From positions 643,501 through 707,500 of the forward strand of contig NZ_JAOQNH010000002.1 of NCBI RefSeq assembly GCF_025961205.1: DNA of 64,000 bases, in the 5' to 3' direction. Position numbers and translations under genes: made by a program. The stretch is from Azospirillum fermentarium (GTDB taxonomy: Bacteria > Pseudomonadota > Alphaproteobacteria > Azospirillales > Azospirillaceae). The first letter of the stretch is position 1; each line of letters starts with the position of its first letter. This document shows, in pieces, positions 25,494 to 35,416 of the stretch. The notes under the pieces were generated by a model. That model searched no databases, was not told the DNA's origin, and was given only the letters and a program-made list of their open reading frames with translations.

Positions 25494-26258
25494 TTACGTC
25501 CGCGTGATGGACACGCCGCCATCGACCACCAGCGCCGTGCCCGTCACGAAGCTCGACGCGTCGGAGGCGAGGTAGAGGGCCGAGCGGGCGATCTCCGCCG
25601 GGGAGGCCAGGCGCTTCAGGGCGTGGATGCCCTCCACGAAGCGCCGGGCCTCCGGCGTGGATGCCGCCGCCCGGCCCATGGGGGTGTCGGTGCCGCCGGG
25701 CAGCAGGGCGTTGGCCCGGATGCCGCGGGGGCCGTATTCCGCCGCGATCACCGTCATCAGCCCGATCACCCCCGCCTTGGCCGCGGCATAGGCCCCCATG
25801 CCGGGAAAGCCCACCGTGTGCCCGACGAAGGTGGAGGTGAAGATCAGCGACCCGCCGCCACGGGCCAACAGGGCCGGGATCTGGTGCCTGGCGCCCAGGA
25901 AGGCGCCGGTCAGGTTGACGTCCAGCACCGCCCGCCAGTCTTCCACCGCGATGTCCGGCACCGGGGCGGCGGGGCCCAGGATGCCGGCGTTGTTGAAGGC
26001 GACGTCCAACCCGCCGAACCGGCTGACCGCCGCCTCCACCGCGGCGGCGGCGGTGGATTCCTCGGCCACGTCGCCGGCCACGGCCACGGCGGTGCCGCCC
26101 GCCGCCGTGATCGCGTCCACCAGCCGGTCCAGTTCGGCCCGGCGGCGGGCCACCGCCACCACCGCCGCCCCTTCCCGCGCGAAGAGTTTCGCCGCCTCAT
26201 AGCCGATGCCGGAACTGGCCCCGGTGACGATGGCGGTCTTTCCGTCGAGCTGTCCCAT
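25494..26258 (-). CDS. Short-chain dehydrogenase/reductase (SDR), glucose/ribitol dehydrogenase-like
   Basis: 254 aa from the ATG at 26258, which has a strong GGAGGGA site upstream. Classical SDR: cofactor motif TGASSGIGYEA (about residues 12-22), NNAG, catalytic Ser in FTSTFVG, and YAAAKAG (Tyr-x-x-x-Lys). The end GTALVVDGGVS is typical. Substrate not predictable. It lies alone between the sulfur cluster and the eCIS region, so it may be a monocistron. Confidence 0.9.
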   Translation of the reverse strand: MGQLDGKTAIVTGASSGIGYEAAKLFAREGAAVVAVARRRAELDRLVDAITAAGGTAVAVAGDVAEESTAAAAVEAAVSRFGGLDVAFNNAGILGPAAPVPDIAVEDWRAVLDVNLTGAFLGARHQIPALLARGGGSLIFTSTFVGHTVGFPGMGAYAAAKAGVIGLMTVIAAEYGPRGIRANALLPGGTDTPMGRAAASTPEARRFVEGIHALKRLASPAEIARSALYLASDASSFVTGTALVVDGGVSITRT

Positions 26259-26368
26259 CCGATCCCTCCCGTTTTCAGGTTTGGCTGTGGGGACAGCCTG
26301 CCGGGGAGAGGGCGGGGGAAACACCCGTTTCTTGCGCTTTTTCGTTGCCGACGGCGGGGCCGGAGGGG

Positions 26369-29300
26369 TCACGCCGACGGCACATGCACCCCGCGCAGCA
26401 CCCGCAGGGGTTCCGCGGTTTCGGCCAGCCGGGCCGGCGCCCCCCGCCCGGTGCGCAACGCCGACAGACGGAACAGGGTGAAGCGGCAATGGGCCGTGTC
26501 CTCCCCCACCGCTGCCGGGGCGGACGCGGGTGACAGGGGCCAGGGGGCCGGCGCCACGCCCGGCGCTCCCAGGGCCGCGGCGGGAAGCGTCACCCCCGCC
26601 GCCCGCCCGCTGCCGCCGTCCAGCCGGCGCAGCAGGGTTTCCACGGCCATCGGCGGCACCGACAGGGTGGAATCCGCCACGAACAGCACATCGGCCTTGG
26701 CCTTGCGCGCCACGGCCAGCGCCTCGTCGGCGGTGCCGGCGGGCAGGGGGAACACGCGGTCCTCCAGGCCGGGGATGGCCGGGGTGCCGCCCGGCACCGC
26801 CACCGCCACCACCCGGCGGCCCAGCCGTTCCAGCCCGTGGGCCTCGTCCACCAGGGCGGCCAGGGCCACGGGATCCGCGGTGCCGGTCAGGGCCAGCGCC
26901 ACCCGCCGCACCGCCGCCTCGGCGCCCGGACGGCGGAACACCAGGCCGATGGTGACGGTCCCGCGGTCCGGCGGCAGCGTGTCCAGGTCGACCGGGGCCA
27001 GGGCGGGCGGCGGTTCCAGCCCGGCGGCCTGCGCCGCGGCGGCCAGGGCCGCGGCCCGTGCCGCCGCATCGCCGCGGGGCAGGGTGAGGGTGACCGCCAG
27101 CCGCCCGCCGGGGCGCAGGATCCGCGCCACCTCCTCCAGGGCCGGGGCGGGGTCGGTGCCCAGGCTGAACACCTGCTCCGCCGAGGCATCGGGGATGCCG
27201 TCCAGCAGCGTCACCGGGTCACCGGCCAGGGGGAGATGGTGGTAGGCGCTGTGGGGGTGCAGGGCGGCTAGCGCCCCCGCGGTTTCCGCAGCGCTCGCCG
27301 ACAGGTCCAGCACCCGGCTGCACGGCCCCAGCCGGCTCTGCCACAGGGCGAACGGCAGCTCCCACCCCCGTTCCGCCGTCAGCCGGCGGCCCCGGGTCAC
27401 GGCGGCGAATTCGGGGTAGGCGGCGTGGGCGCCGTGGGCCGCGGCGGCGGCGGGAACCGCGGGCAGGGGGGCGGACCCCGCCCGGTCCGCCTGCCGCCCC
27501 AGCCGCAGCGCCGCGTCCCGCGCCGCGTCCAGCGGTGATGCGCCGGGGGCCGGGGCCAGGGTGATGTCGGCGGGTTCCCCCGGCGGGCACAGGGTCACCG
27601 CCGCGGCGCCATAGAGGGCGGCCAGGGCCGCGCCGATGTCCTCGGTTCCCGGCGGGCAGGCCACCCGCCGCCGCCCGCCCCACGGGGCCGGCGGGTGGGT
27701 GGCCGGCGGGAAGCGGGCCAGGAATTCGGCGGCGGTGCGGCAGGCCACCACCGCGTTCATCAGCGCCACGTTGGCGGCGTAACGGGGGTTGGCGGTCCTG
27801 TGCTCGCCGTTGGCGGCGGTGCCGCCCGACAGCGGGTGGTACAGGTGATGGAGCACGCGGGACGTGCCGGTCACGGCACTGCGGCCCAGGAGCCGCGCCT
27901 TGGCGTACCACGCGTTGTCCTCGCCCCCCCAGCCGCGGAAGCCCCCGATCATCCCGCCGTAGCGCTGGACGAAGGCGGTGCGGGCCAGGATGGCGCTGCC
28001 GATGTCGCCCTTGCGGCTGCGGAACACGCGGGTGGGGGTGCAGCCGTCCGGCACCGCCCGTCCGGCGGCCACGGCGGCGCTGTCCTCCTCGGACAGGTAG
28101 CGGACCTCGGCCCAGGGCAGCAGGCAATCCAGGTTCAGCCGCCGGCATTCGGCCACCGCATCCTCGATGAATCCATCGGGAACCAGAACGTCCCCGTCCA
28201 GCCACAACAGGTGGCTGGTGTCGGCAAAGGCGGTGCCGGCGTTCATGGCGCGGGTCCTGATGAACTCGGGGGCCGGGATGAAGACGTGCACGTCGGCCAG
28301 CGCCGGGGCGATGCCGGACAGGTGCTCCTGCGGCCCCATCTCCACCACCACCGTGCGGGTCACGCCGCGGCAGGACTTCAGCCGCTCCAGGGTGGTCTTC
28401 AGCAGCCCCACCCGTTCGGCGCCGCCGATGGGGACGATCACCGTGCAGCCCGCGGGCCGGGTGTCCGCCGGCACCGGCAGCGGGGCCGGCGGGGCGGCGG
28501 CGGGGGCGGGCCGGGGCGGGACGGTGGGCGCCCCCGGCGGGCGCAGGCGGGGTCCGGCGGCGGGGCGGGCGTGGACCATGCCCCGCTCCACCGCCGGCAG
28601 CCACACATCGTTCCACTGGGTGGTGAAATCCCAATGGCGCTCCATCCAGCGGCGGTTGGCCCGGCCCTGTTCCTCCAGTGCCGCGGCGCCGCGTTCGATC
28701 AGGCCGGTCAGCACCGTTTCCAGATCGTCCAGCCCCGCCCGTTCGAAGGGCAGCGGCCCCTCGGCCCCGGCGCAGCGGCGGAACAGGTCGGCGATGGCCG
28801 GGCGGATGCCGACGCCGTTCACCACCACGCATCCCGCCGCCAGCCCCTCCAGGCTGTTGCGGTGGTAGCTGCCGGTCACGCATTCGTCGATGACGATGTG
28901 GGCGCGCCGCTTCATGGCCAGTGCCTGGGCGTGGCTGACCTGCCCGTCGCGGATCACCTGAAGGTCCAGGTCGTAACGGCGGGCCAGCGCGTCCAGAACC
29001 CGCAGGGTGGTGGCATAGCCCTTGCCGTGCCAATAGAGCCGGTGCCCCTCCGGGTAGCGTTCGTGCTTGCCGGAGGGAGTGTAGGCGATGGTGATGCGCG
29101 GCCCCTTGGGGCCGGGGCTGTAGTCCTCTTCCCACAGCGGCACGGGGTTGGGAACCGGGGTCCAGCCGGCGAATTCCGGCAGCGTGCCCTGGTACTGCGC
29201 CACCACCAGGCCGGGATAGCCGGCGGTCACCATGGCCGGGTCCACGTTCCACATGTAATTGTGGGCCAGGGTGACCAGCCCCTTGCCGGCCAGCAGCGGG

Positions 29301-30220
29301 CGGTGCTGCGGGTCGATGCGCCCGTTGTGCAGGATCACCGCGTCGGCCTCGGCCAGATGGCGGCGGGCCGCCTCCGGGTTGCGGGTCCATTCCACGTCGC
29401 CGGTGAAGGCCACGCCGTTGCCATAGGACGCCGTGGCCCACACCGTGCGCGCCCCATGGCCGGTGCCGTGGGCGATACAGCGGGCCAGCACCGGCGGCAC
29501 CCCGGCCACCGGGGTGGTGGCGTAGGACACGATCTTCAGCCCCGGCGCGGCCACCGGCACCGGCGGGGCGGCGGCGAAATCCTCCACCGACTGCCGCGGC
29601 AGGCTGGTCAGCCGGCTGGTGGGGCTGAGGTTCACCAGCTCCACCCCCATCCGGCGGCAGGCGTCGGCCAGGGCGCCGTATTCACGGTCGATGGCGGCCA
29701 GCTCGCGGGCCAGCGGGTGGGTGCCGGTGGCGGCGAAGAAGTGGTTGGGCGTGAAATCCACCCCGATCAGCCCGATCCGCCGCGCCCCCATCAGCAGCGC
29801 CAGACACACCGCCACATAGGGCGAATTGCGGGTGTAGGGCAGGGTGTCCGCGCCGCCGACGTCGGTCCCGCCCCGCGTGCCCAGCCTGAACCGCACCACG
29901 GTGCACCCCGGCAGCGGCAGGTCCAGGTGGGTGAAGACGGCCTTGGCCCGGGTCTGCTGCACATGGGCGAACCGCCCGGCGGCGAATTCCGCCGGGGTGT
30001 TCAACACCACCAGATAATCGGGGTGGAACAGCCGCCCGATGTCGTTGACGCCGATGGTCACGAACCGGCCCGGCGGCCCCAGCAGCCGCACCGATTCCCC
30101 GCAGCCGCACACGACCACGCTCTGCCCGGCGTGACGGCCGCGGAACGCGGCCAGGGGGGCGGAAGGGGCGGCCCCCCCGTCGATGACCCGCAAGGGGGGA
30201 TTCGTCTGCTGCGGCGGCAT
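26369..30220 (-). CDS. Giant multidomain glycosyltransferase/methyltransferase protein at the end of the eCIS locus
   Basis: 1283 aa. Rough domain order: residues 30-215, a DUF115/MptE-like sugar- or nucleotide-binding domain (VVVCGCGESVRLLGPPGRF, IGLIGVDF); 225-548, a GT4-like glycosyltransferase (IVIDECVTGSYHRNSLEGLAAG acceptor/donor segment); a Pro-rich linker; 591-800, a GT2-type domain with LLWLDGDVLVPDGFI (DxD) and the galactosyltransferase motif FRGWGGEDNAWYAKA; about 955-1100, an SAM-methyltransferase fold (ARILRPGGRLAVTL); and a C-terminal GT2-like region. It lies 54 bp after the AAA+ gene in the same direction, so it is likely in the eCIS transcription unit. It could glycosylate a particle component, act as cargo, or be an unrelated polysaccharide enzyme; the sequence does not decide. 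Confidence 0.7.
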   Translation of the reverse strand: MPPQQTNPPLRVIDGGAAPSAPLAAFRGRHAGQSVVVCGCGESVRLLGPPGRFVTIGVNDIGRLFHPDYLVVLNTPAEFAAGRFAHVQQTRAKAVFTHLDLPLPGCTVVRFRLGTRGGTDVGGADTLPYTRNSPYVAVCLALLMGARRIGLIGVDFTPNHFFAATGTHPLARELAAIDREYGALADACRRMGVELVNLSPTSRLTSLPRQSVEDFAAAPPVPVAAPGLKIVSYATTPVAGVPPVLARCIAHGTGHGARTVWATASYGNGVAFTGDVEWTRNPEAARRHLAEADAVILHNGRIDPQHRPLLAGKGLVTLAHNYMWNVDPAMVTAGYPGLVVAQYQGTLPEFAGWTPVPNPVPLWEEDYSPGPKGPRITIAYTPSGKHERYPEGHRLYWHGKGYATTLRVLDALARRYDLDLQVIRDGQVSHAQALAMKRRAHIVIDECVTGSYHRNSLEGLAAGCVVVNGVGIRPAIADLFRRCAGAEGPLPFERAGLDDLETVLTGLIERGAAALEEQGRANRRWMERHWDFTTQWNDVWLPAVERGMVHARPAAGPRLRPPGAPTVPPRPAPAAAPPAPLPVPADTRPAGCTVIVPIGGAERVGLLKTTLERLKSCRGVTRTVVVEMGPQEHLSGIAPALADVHVFIPAPEFIRTRAMNAGTAFADTSHLLWLDGDVLVPDGFIEDAVAECRRLNLDCLLPWAEVRYLSEEDSAAVAAGRAVPDGCTPTRVFRSRKGDIGSAILARTAFVQRYGGMIGGFRGWGGEDNAWYAKARLLGRSAVTGTSRVLHHLYHPLSGGTAANGEHRTANPRYAANVALMNAVVACRTAAEFLARFPPATHPPAPWGGRRRVACPPGTEDIGAALAALYGAAAVTLCPPGEPADITLAPAPGASPLDAARDAALRLGRQADRAGSAPLPAVPAAAAAHGAHAAYPEFAAVTRGRRLTAERGWELPFALWQSRLGPCSRVLDLSASAAETAGALAALHPHSAYHHLPLAGDPVTLLDGIPDASAEQVFSLGTDPAPALEEVARILRPGGRLAVTLTLPRGDAAARAAALAAAAQAAGLEPPPALAPVDLDTLPPDRGTVTIGLVFRRPGAEAAVRRVALALTGTADPVALAALVDEAHGLERLGRRVVAVAVPGGTPAIPGLEDRVFPLPAGTADEALAVARKAKADVLFVADSTLSVPPMAVETLLRRLDGGSGRAAGVTLPAAALGAPGVAPAPWPLSPASAPAAVGEDTAHCRFTLFRLSALRTGRGAPARLAETAEPLRVLRGVHVPSA

Positions 30221-30274
30221 GGCCGGTGTCTCCGTAACGCCAAGAGAAAGGGGGATCAGGCGGGTGGGGGTTGG

Positions 30275-31648
30275 TCAGGGGCTGCGCCCCTCCTTCTGCA
30301 ATTCCTCGCGGATGCCCTGGATCAGGTCGGCGGCGCGGATCACCGGGGGGCTGCGCTCCACCGCCAGCAGGCTGGCATGGCGCAGGACGTTGACGATGGC
30401 GCCGCCGGCCAGCTCGTAGCGGTCGGCCAGCGCCTGGAAATCCACCGCCGGGTCCAGGGTGAAGGCATCGTTGCGGAAGATGTCCTGCCACAGCCGCAGC
30501 CGGGCCGCGGCGTCGGGCAGCGGGAACAGGATGGATGACTGGAACCGGCGGGCGAACGCCTCGTCCATGTGGCCGCGGTGGTTGGTGGCCAGGATGACGG
30601 TTCCGGGGAAATCCTCCACACGCTGGAGCAGATAGGCGGTCTGCTGGTTGGCGGAGCGGTCGTTGGACGAGCGGGATTCGGTGCGCTTGCCGAACAGGGA
30701 TTCCGCCTCGTCGAAGAACAGGATCCAGTTGCGGTGCTGCGCCTGGTCGAACAGGGCGCCCAGGTTCTTTTCCGTCTCGCCGATCCATTTGGACACGATG
30801 CGCGACAGGTCCACGCGGTAGACCGGGATGCCGTGCCGCTTGCCCAGCAGGCTGGCGGTCAGCGTCTTGCCGGTGCCGGGCGGGCCGTAGAACAGGCAGC
30901 GGTAGCCGGGCTTCAGCCGCCGGGCGAGATTCCACCCGTTCATCAGCGTGTCGCCGTGGCGCATCCAGCCATCCAGCATCGCCACCTGCCGGCGGGTGGC
31001 CGGTTCCAGCACCAGATCGTCCCAGTCCAGCGGGGTGGTGATCCGCTGGGCGGGAAAACCGGGGCCGGGGGGCGGGTCGTTCTCCTCCCCCGTCAGCAGC
31101 CGTTCCAGCCACGCCGGCGACGGGCGCAGCACCGCCGACAGCGCCGGCTCGTCGGAATGGCGCAGGTCCAGGTGCAGCACCCCGCGTGCCATCAGCGGGT
31201 GGGTGGGGCTGAGCAGGTGGCGGTGGGCCAGACGCCGCCCCTGGCTGTAGCCGCCCAGCAGGAACAGCGCGGTTTCCGCCGTGGGCAGGAAGCCGGCGTG
31301 GGCCTGCCCCGTCACCCCGCCGAACTGGGTGAAGCGCTGGCCGGTGGCCTTGTTGTGCAGCAGGAAGGGGTCCAGATGGTCGGGCGCCAGATGGGGGGCC
31401 AGCGCCAGGACCAGCACCAGCCGTTCCCCGTCCCCCAGCGTCAGGCTGCGCAACCCCTGGGAATAGGGGGTGCCGTCATCGCCGAGCGTCGGCGGCGGCG
31501 GCAGGGCGCCGTCCGCCGTCTCAGGCGTGAAGCGCAGGTCGATCACCTGCCGCAACCACGCCAGATCCCGTTCGACCGCGTCGCCGTTGGCCGTGTGGGC
31601 GGGGTGGGCCGCGGCCTTTTTCCGGCGGGGGGATTTACCAGGTGACAT
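30275..31648 (-). CDS. AAA+ ATPase of the contractile injection system (Afp15-like)
   Basis: 457 aa. Single AAA+ module in the C-terminal half: Walker A GPPGTGKT (residues 255-262), Walker B ILFFDEAE (309-316), sensor-1 ILATNHRGHMDEAFARRF with arginine fingers. The N-terminal 200 residues are the family-specific part. In Afp and PVC particles the homologue (Afp15/Pvc15) is needed for assembly or cargo loading and is not a ClpV recycler. It overlaps the tape-measure gene end by 14 bp. Usual length for the family is 500-700 aa, so this is a compact form. Confidence 0.87.
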   Translation of the reverse strand: MSPGKSPRRKKAAAHPAHTANGDAVERDLAWLRQVIDLRFTPETADGALPPPPTLGDDGTPYSQGLRSLTLGDGERLVLVLALAPHLAPDHLDPFLLHNKATGQRFTQFGGVTGQAHAGFLPTAETALFLLGGYSQGRRLAHRHLLSPTHPLMARGVLHLDLRHSDEPALSAVLRPSPAWLERLLTGEENDPPPGPGFPAQRITTPLDWDDLVLEPATRRQVAMLDGWMRHGDTLMNGWNLARRLKPGYRCLFYGPPGTGKTLTASLLGKRHGIPVYRVDLSRIVSKWIGETEKNLGALFDQAQHRNWILFFDEAESLFGKRTESRSSNDRSANQQTAYLLQRVEDFPGTVILATNHRGHMDEAFARRFQSSILFPLPDAAARLRLWQDIFRNDAFTLDPAVDFQALADRYELAGGAIVNVLRHASLLAVERSPPVIRAADLIQGIREELQKEGRSP

Positions 31649-34600
31649 GCAGCGGCCCTTCCATCCAGCGGTGGTAGACGACGGCGACGCTCCACGGCAT
31701 GCGGTCGAACAGCACGTCCACCGTCTTGCGCTGGACGGTCAGCGTCCATTGGTCGCCGGTGAACTCCAGCCGCCCTTCGCGCTGGACGAAGGTCTCCTGC
31801 AGCCCGGCGGGGGAGGTGTTGCTGATGATGGGCCAGTTGCCGATCACCGCCCGCAGCAGCCCGTCGCACAGCGTCCGGTCGTCGTCGGTCATGGGGGCCG
31901 CGGCGGCGATGGGGGTGACCAGCGGCAGGCCGCACAGGAGCTTGTTCAGGACCAGCGCCGGTTCGGGCGCGCCGCAGCGCCCGTCCGCCAGATACTGCAG
32001 CCGGTGGACGGCGCGCGACGCCGCCTCCGCACCCGTGATCCGCGGGGTGCCGTCATCGCCGGGGGTCAGCACCCCCAGGCGGTCGAACAGCATGGGCAGG
32101 AAGGGGGTGAACAGCACCAGCCCGGCGTTGGCCACATGGATCGTCTCGCCGGGGGCGGGCTTGCCGCCATCCTTGGACCGCCAGCGCCAGCCGGGCGGCT
32201 TGGGGGCTGCGGGCGGGCCGGACGGCGGCACCGCGGGGGTCACGGGATGGGGCGCGGGGTGAGGCTGGAGGGCGGCCGCCAGCCCGCCGTCCCCCGCCTC
32301 CCGCGCCAGGAAGCGGGCGCGGGCCAGCACGGTGGCGGCGGTGGCGGCATCCCCGGCGGTCAGGGCGGCGGCCACCCCGGCGACAAGCGCGTGGGCGGTG
32401 CGGTGCCCCGGCGCCACGGCGTGCAGCCGCGCCAGCAGGACGGCCCACACCAGGGCGGCGGGCGTCCCGCCTCCCCGCCGGTGGGCCGGGGCCGCCTGCT
32501 GCCACGCCGCCGTCAGCACCGCCGCCGCCTCGGTCAGAAAGGCGGCGAGCCCCGGTTCCAGCCGGTGCAGCAGCCGCCCGAGGATCTCGGCGGGAAGGTG
32601 GGCGGCCCAGCGCGCCCGCACCGTCTCCCGCCCCAGCCCGCGGGCAAGGGCGGTGTCCAGGCCGGAGCCCCCGGCGTCCAGCAGGGCGGCCAGGGCCCGC
32701 ACAACGGCGCCGTCCAGCGGAACGGGGAGGTCGATGTCCCCCGCCAGCCACGCCAGCAGCCGGGCGTCGGGAATGGCGGCGGGCGGGGCCGGTTCCGGCG
32801 GCGGTGGATCGGCGGCGGCCGGGTCCGCCGGGGGTGGGGCCACCGCACCGGCGGCGTCCGGCGCCTGTCCGGCCATCAGGGCGGCGACGGCGGCCAGCAG
32901 CCTCTCGTCGTCGGTGCCTGTGCCATCGGTACCGGCCAGCGGCCCGGCGGGGGCGAGCGCCTGGGGGGCCAGCCGGCGCAGCAGCAGCAGCCCCCGTTCC
33001 CGCCCCAGCGCCGCCAGTGCGCGGCGCAGACGGGCGATGCGCTGCCCGGTGTCGGGGGTGTGGAACAGGGCCAGAATTCCTGTCAGCCCCTGATCGGGCA
33101 GGGCGGTCACCGCCCGCGCCACGGCTTCGGCCCCCATGCCGTCGGCGCCGGCCCACCAGGGGGCGGCCCCATGGTCCAGCCAATGGCGCACCGCCGCCTG
33201 ACGGTCCAGCCGCCAGCCGGGCGGCGGGGCGCCGCCGAGGTCCAGGGCATCGCCGCACAGCAGGGCCGTCAGCACCAGCCGCCACGCCGCCGCCCCGTCG
33301 TCGGCGTGGCGGACCCAGCGGGACGCTTCCTCCGTCCGTTCGGGGTCGAGCAGGGTGGCCACGTCCTCGGGCACCAGCCGGGCCAGCAGCCGGTCGAGCC
33401 GCGCGCTCCAGGCGGCGGACGGGATGGTGGTGTCCGCCACCAGCCGGCGCAGCAGGAACGTCAATTCCCCCGGTTCCTGGACCAGCAGCAGGGCGAGCGT
33501 GGCGCCGTCCGCCTCGGGCCGCCCGTCGCGCAGGAAGCGCTCGGCCCGTTCCAGCAGGGTGGCGGCGGGCGGGACCGGCAGGGCCGGCAGATCGGGGAGC
33601 AGGGGATCGTCCGCCGCCCCGTTCCCGCCTCTCTCCCCGGCACCGGTCCGCCGCAGCAGGGCCGCCAGCCCGGCGGCGTCCTGGCCGGCGTGGGCGGCCA
33701 GATCGTCCACCAGGCCCGCCACGAAGCCCGGGCGGCTGGCGATGGCGCCCGACGGTGCCCGTGCGGCCCGGCGCAGGGCCATGGTCCACGCCAGATCGGC
33801 GAAGGCCGCCTCGGTCATGGGCAGCAGCCGGACAGCCCGGTGCCGCCGCACCAGTGCCGCCAGCACACCGCCCAGCCACCGCGCGTCGGCGGGAAGCGTG
33901 CGGGCCAGCAGCGCCCGCCGCCGTTCCCGCCCCATCCCCCGCACCAGCCGCAGGGCCGCCGGCCCGTCCCCGTCCAGCGCGCCGGTGTCGTCCGCGGCCT
34001 CCGCCCTGCCGCCGGGGGTGAGCGGGACGCCCTCGTCCTGCGCCAGTTCGGCGACCAGACCGGGCAGGCCGAAGGCGGCGGGCCGGCGCCCGGCGGTGCG
34101 CGCCAGCGACCGCAGCAGCAGCGCCAGCATCCGGCGGTACGGGGTGTGTTCCGCCGCCGCCACCCCTTCCAGCACGGCGCGCAGCCAGCTTCGCCGGTTG
34201 AACTGTGATCCGGGGTCGCGCAGCAGGTGGGCGACGGTCAGCAGGCGGGCCAGCGCTTCGAACCCCTCGGGCGACAGCAGGGCCAGCGCCTCCGTCCGGT
34301 GGGCCAGCACCAGCCCGGCCAGATAATCCAGGATCAGCGCCGCCTGTTCCGGCTCCAGCCGCCGAATCAGGGCGGCGAAGCGGGCCGGTGTCAACCGGTG
34401 CAGCAGGGTGCCGAGGACCGCCGGGCTGCTGGCGTGGCGGCGCAGCAGGGCCACCAGTTCCCCGTCGTCGCCGGGTGTGGCCGGCACCCGGAGCGGGGCG
34501 GCACCGGGGTGCGGCAGCGCCTCTTCCTCGGCCAGCAGATCCCGCAGCACCCCCGGCAGGGACGATGTGAGCGGCAGGCGGCGCCCGGCGCTTTCCAGCG

Positions 34601-35402
34601 TCCGCCGCAGCAGCGTCAGCAGGGCGGGGTACGCCACCCCCTCCCGCTCGGCGGCGCCGGCCAGCAGCGCCTGGAGGAAGCTGCGGCGGTTGAACTGCGA
34701 CCCGGCCTCCCGCAGCAGGTAATCCAGCGTGACCAGCCAGAACAGCCGCTCCACCGCCGGTTCCGGCAGCGGCAGCAGCGGTCCGGCGCGGTGGATCACC
34801 ACCAGATCGGCCAGACAGGCCAGGATCTCCGCCGCGTCCGCCGGGGCCAGGGCGGCCAGCAGCCGGCGCAGGCCGTCGCCGCCCATCTGCTGCACCAGCC
34901 GTTCCAGCACCGCCGGTTCCCGTCCGCGGCGGCGGATCAGGCCCGCCAGGGCCGCCGGCTGTTCCGCCGCCAGCCGGTTCAGCAGTACCGGCGGCGGCAG
35001 CGCATCCCCCCTGGCCCAGAACGGATAGACGCCACCGGTCAGGTAGGTGTCGGCCAGATCCAGCCGCGCGGCGGCGGAATCCAGCGCGGCGGCCCCGGCG
35101 CCGGGGGCGTGCAGGGCGCGCGGCACCGCGTCGGCCAGCGCCTCGGTCAAGGCGCGTTCGAAGACGGCCAGCGCCTCCCCCTCCAGCCCGTCGGCGGGGA
35201 TGGTGCCCAGGTCCAGGTCCAGCCGGTCCAGCCGCACATGCATCCCCGGCGGCGCCATGCGGTCCAGCACCCGCTCCAGCACCCGCGGCAGGTGGCGGGC
35301 GGCCAGTTCCTCCACCCGCGGGCGCAGGAACAGCGCCTGATCCAGATCGGTCAGGGTCACGTCCAGGCTCAGCCGGCGGATATGGTGGGTGCGGCCGTCC
35401 AT
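31635..35402 (-). CDS. Contractile injection system tape-measure protein (CIS_TMP family, Afp14-like)
   Basis: 1255 aa. The N-terminus (IRRLSLDVTLTDLDQALFLRPRVEELA) and the C-terminus (WTLTVQRKTVDVLFDRMPWSVAVVYHRWMEGPLHVTW, ending at residue 1255) are the two signature ends of the CIS tape-measure family; these fix tube length. The middle is made of imperfect repeats of about 164 residues: GSQFNRRS recurs at residues 234-241 and 398-405 with matching flanks, and a weaker third unit follows. Very Ala/Leu/Arg/Pro-rich and largely helical. The gene starts 14 bp after the DUF4157 gene stop. Confidence 0.88.
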   Translation of the reverse strand: MDGRTHHIRRLSLDVTLTDLDQALFLRPRVEELAARHLPRVLERVLDRMAPPGMHVRLDRLDLDLGTIPADGLEGEALAVFERALTEALADAVPRALHAPGAGAAALDSAAARLDLADTYLTGGVYPFWARGDALPPPVLLNRLAAEQPAALAGLIRRRGREPAVLERLVQQMGGDGLRRLLAALAPADAAEILACLADLVVIHRAGPLLPLPEPAVERLFWLVTLDYLLREAGSQFNRRSFLQALLAGAAEREGVAYPALLTLLRRTLESAGRRLPLTSSLPGVLRDLLAEEEALPHPGAAPLRVPATPGDDGELVALLRRHASSPAVLGTLLHRLTPARFAALIRRLEPEQAALILDYLAGLVLAHRTEALALLSPEGFEALARLLTVAHLLRDPGSQFNRRSWLRAVLEGVAAAEHTPYRRMLALLLRSLARTAGRRPAAFGLPGLVAELAQDEGVPLTPGGRAEAADDTGALDGDGPAALRLVRGMGRERRRALLARTLPADARWLGGVLAALVRRHRAVRLLPMTEAAFADLAWTMALRRAARAPSGAIASRPGFVAGLVDDLAAHAGQDAAGLAALLRRTGAGERGGNGAADDPLLPDLPALPVPPAATLLERAERFLRDGRPEADGATLALLLVQEPGELTFLLRRLVADTTIPSAAWSARLDRLLARLVPEDVATLLDPERTEEASRWVRHADDGAAAWRLVLTALLCGDALDLGGAPPPGWRLDRQAAVRHWLDHGAAPWWAGADGMGAEAVARAVTALPDQGLTGILALFHTPDTGQRIARLRRALAALGRERGLLLLRRLAPQALAPAGPLAGTDGTGTDDERLLAAVAALMAGQAPDAAGAVAPPPADPAAADPPPPEPAPPAAIPDARLLAWLAGDIDLPVPLDGAVVRALAALLDAGGSGLDTALARGLGRETVRARWAAHLPAEILGRLLHRLEPGLAAFLTEAAAVLTAAWQQAAPAHRRGGGTPAALVWAVLLARLHAVAPGHRTAHALVAGVAAALTAGDAATAATVLARARFLAREAGDGGLAAALQPHPAPHPVTPAVPPSGPPAAPKPPGWRWRSKDGGKPAPGETIHVANAGLVLFTPFLPMLFDRLGVLTPGDDGTPRITGAEAASRAVHRLQYLADGRCGAPEPALVLNKLLCGLPLVTPIAAAAPMTDDDRTLCDGLLRAVIGNWPIISNTSPAGLQETFVQREGRLEFTGDQWTLTVQRKTVDVLFDRMPWSVAVVYHRWMEGPLHVTW
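34017..34940 (-). repeat. Two tandem coding repeats of about 164 codons in the tape-measure gene
   Basis: Residues about 155-297 and 319-462 align: PAVLERLV/PAVLGTLL, LAPADAAEIL/LEPEQAALIL, LADLVVIHRA/LAGLVLAHRT, LLREAGSQFNRRSFL/LLRDPGSQFNRRSWL, TAGRR/SAGRR. Copy number of such units could set the length of the particle. Confidence 0.75.
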
Positions 35403-35416
35403 GGGGCGCCCTCGGG

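Noticed and set aside
27695..30538. 947-codon plus-strand frame opposite the glycosyltransferase fusion
   Set aside because: Composition is that of a shadow frame; the minus strand shows DxD, GWGGED and methyltransferase motifs.
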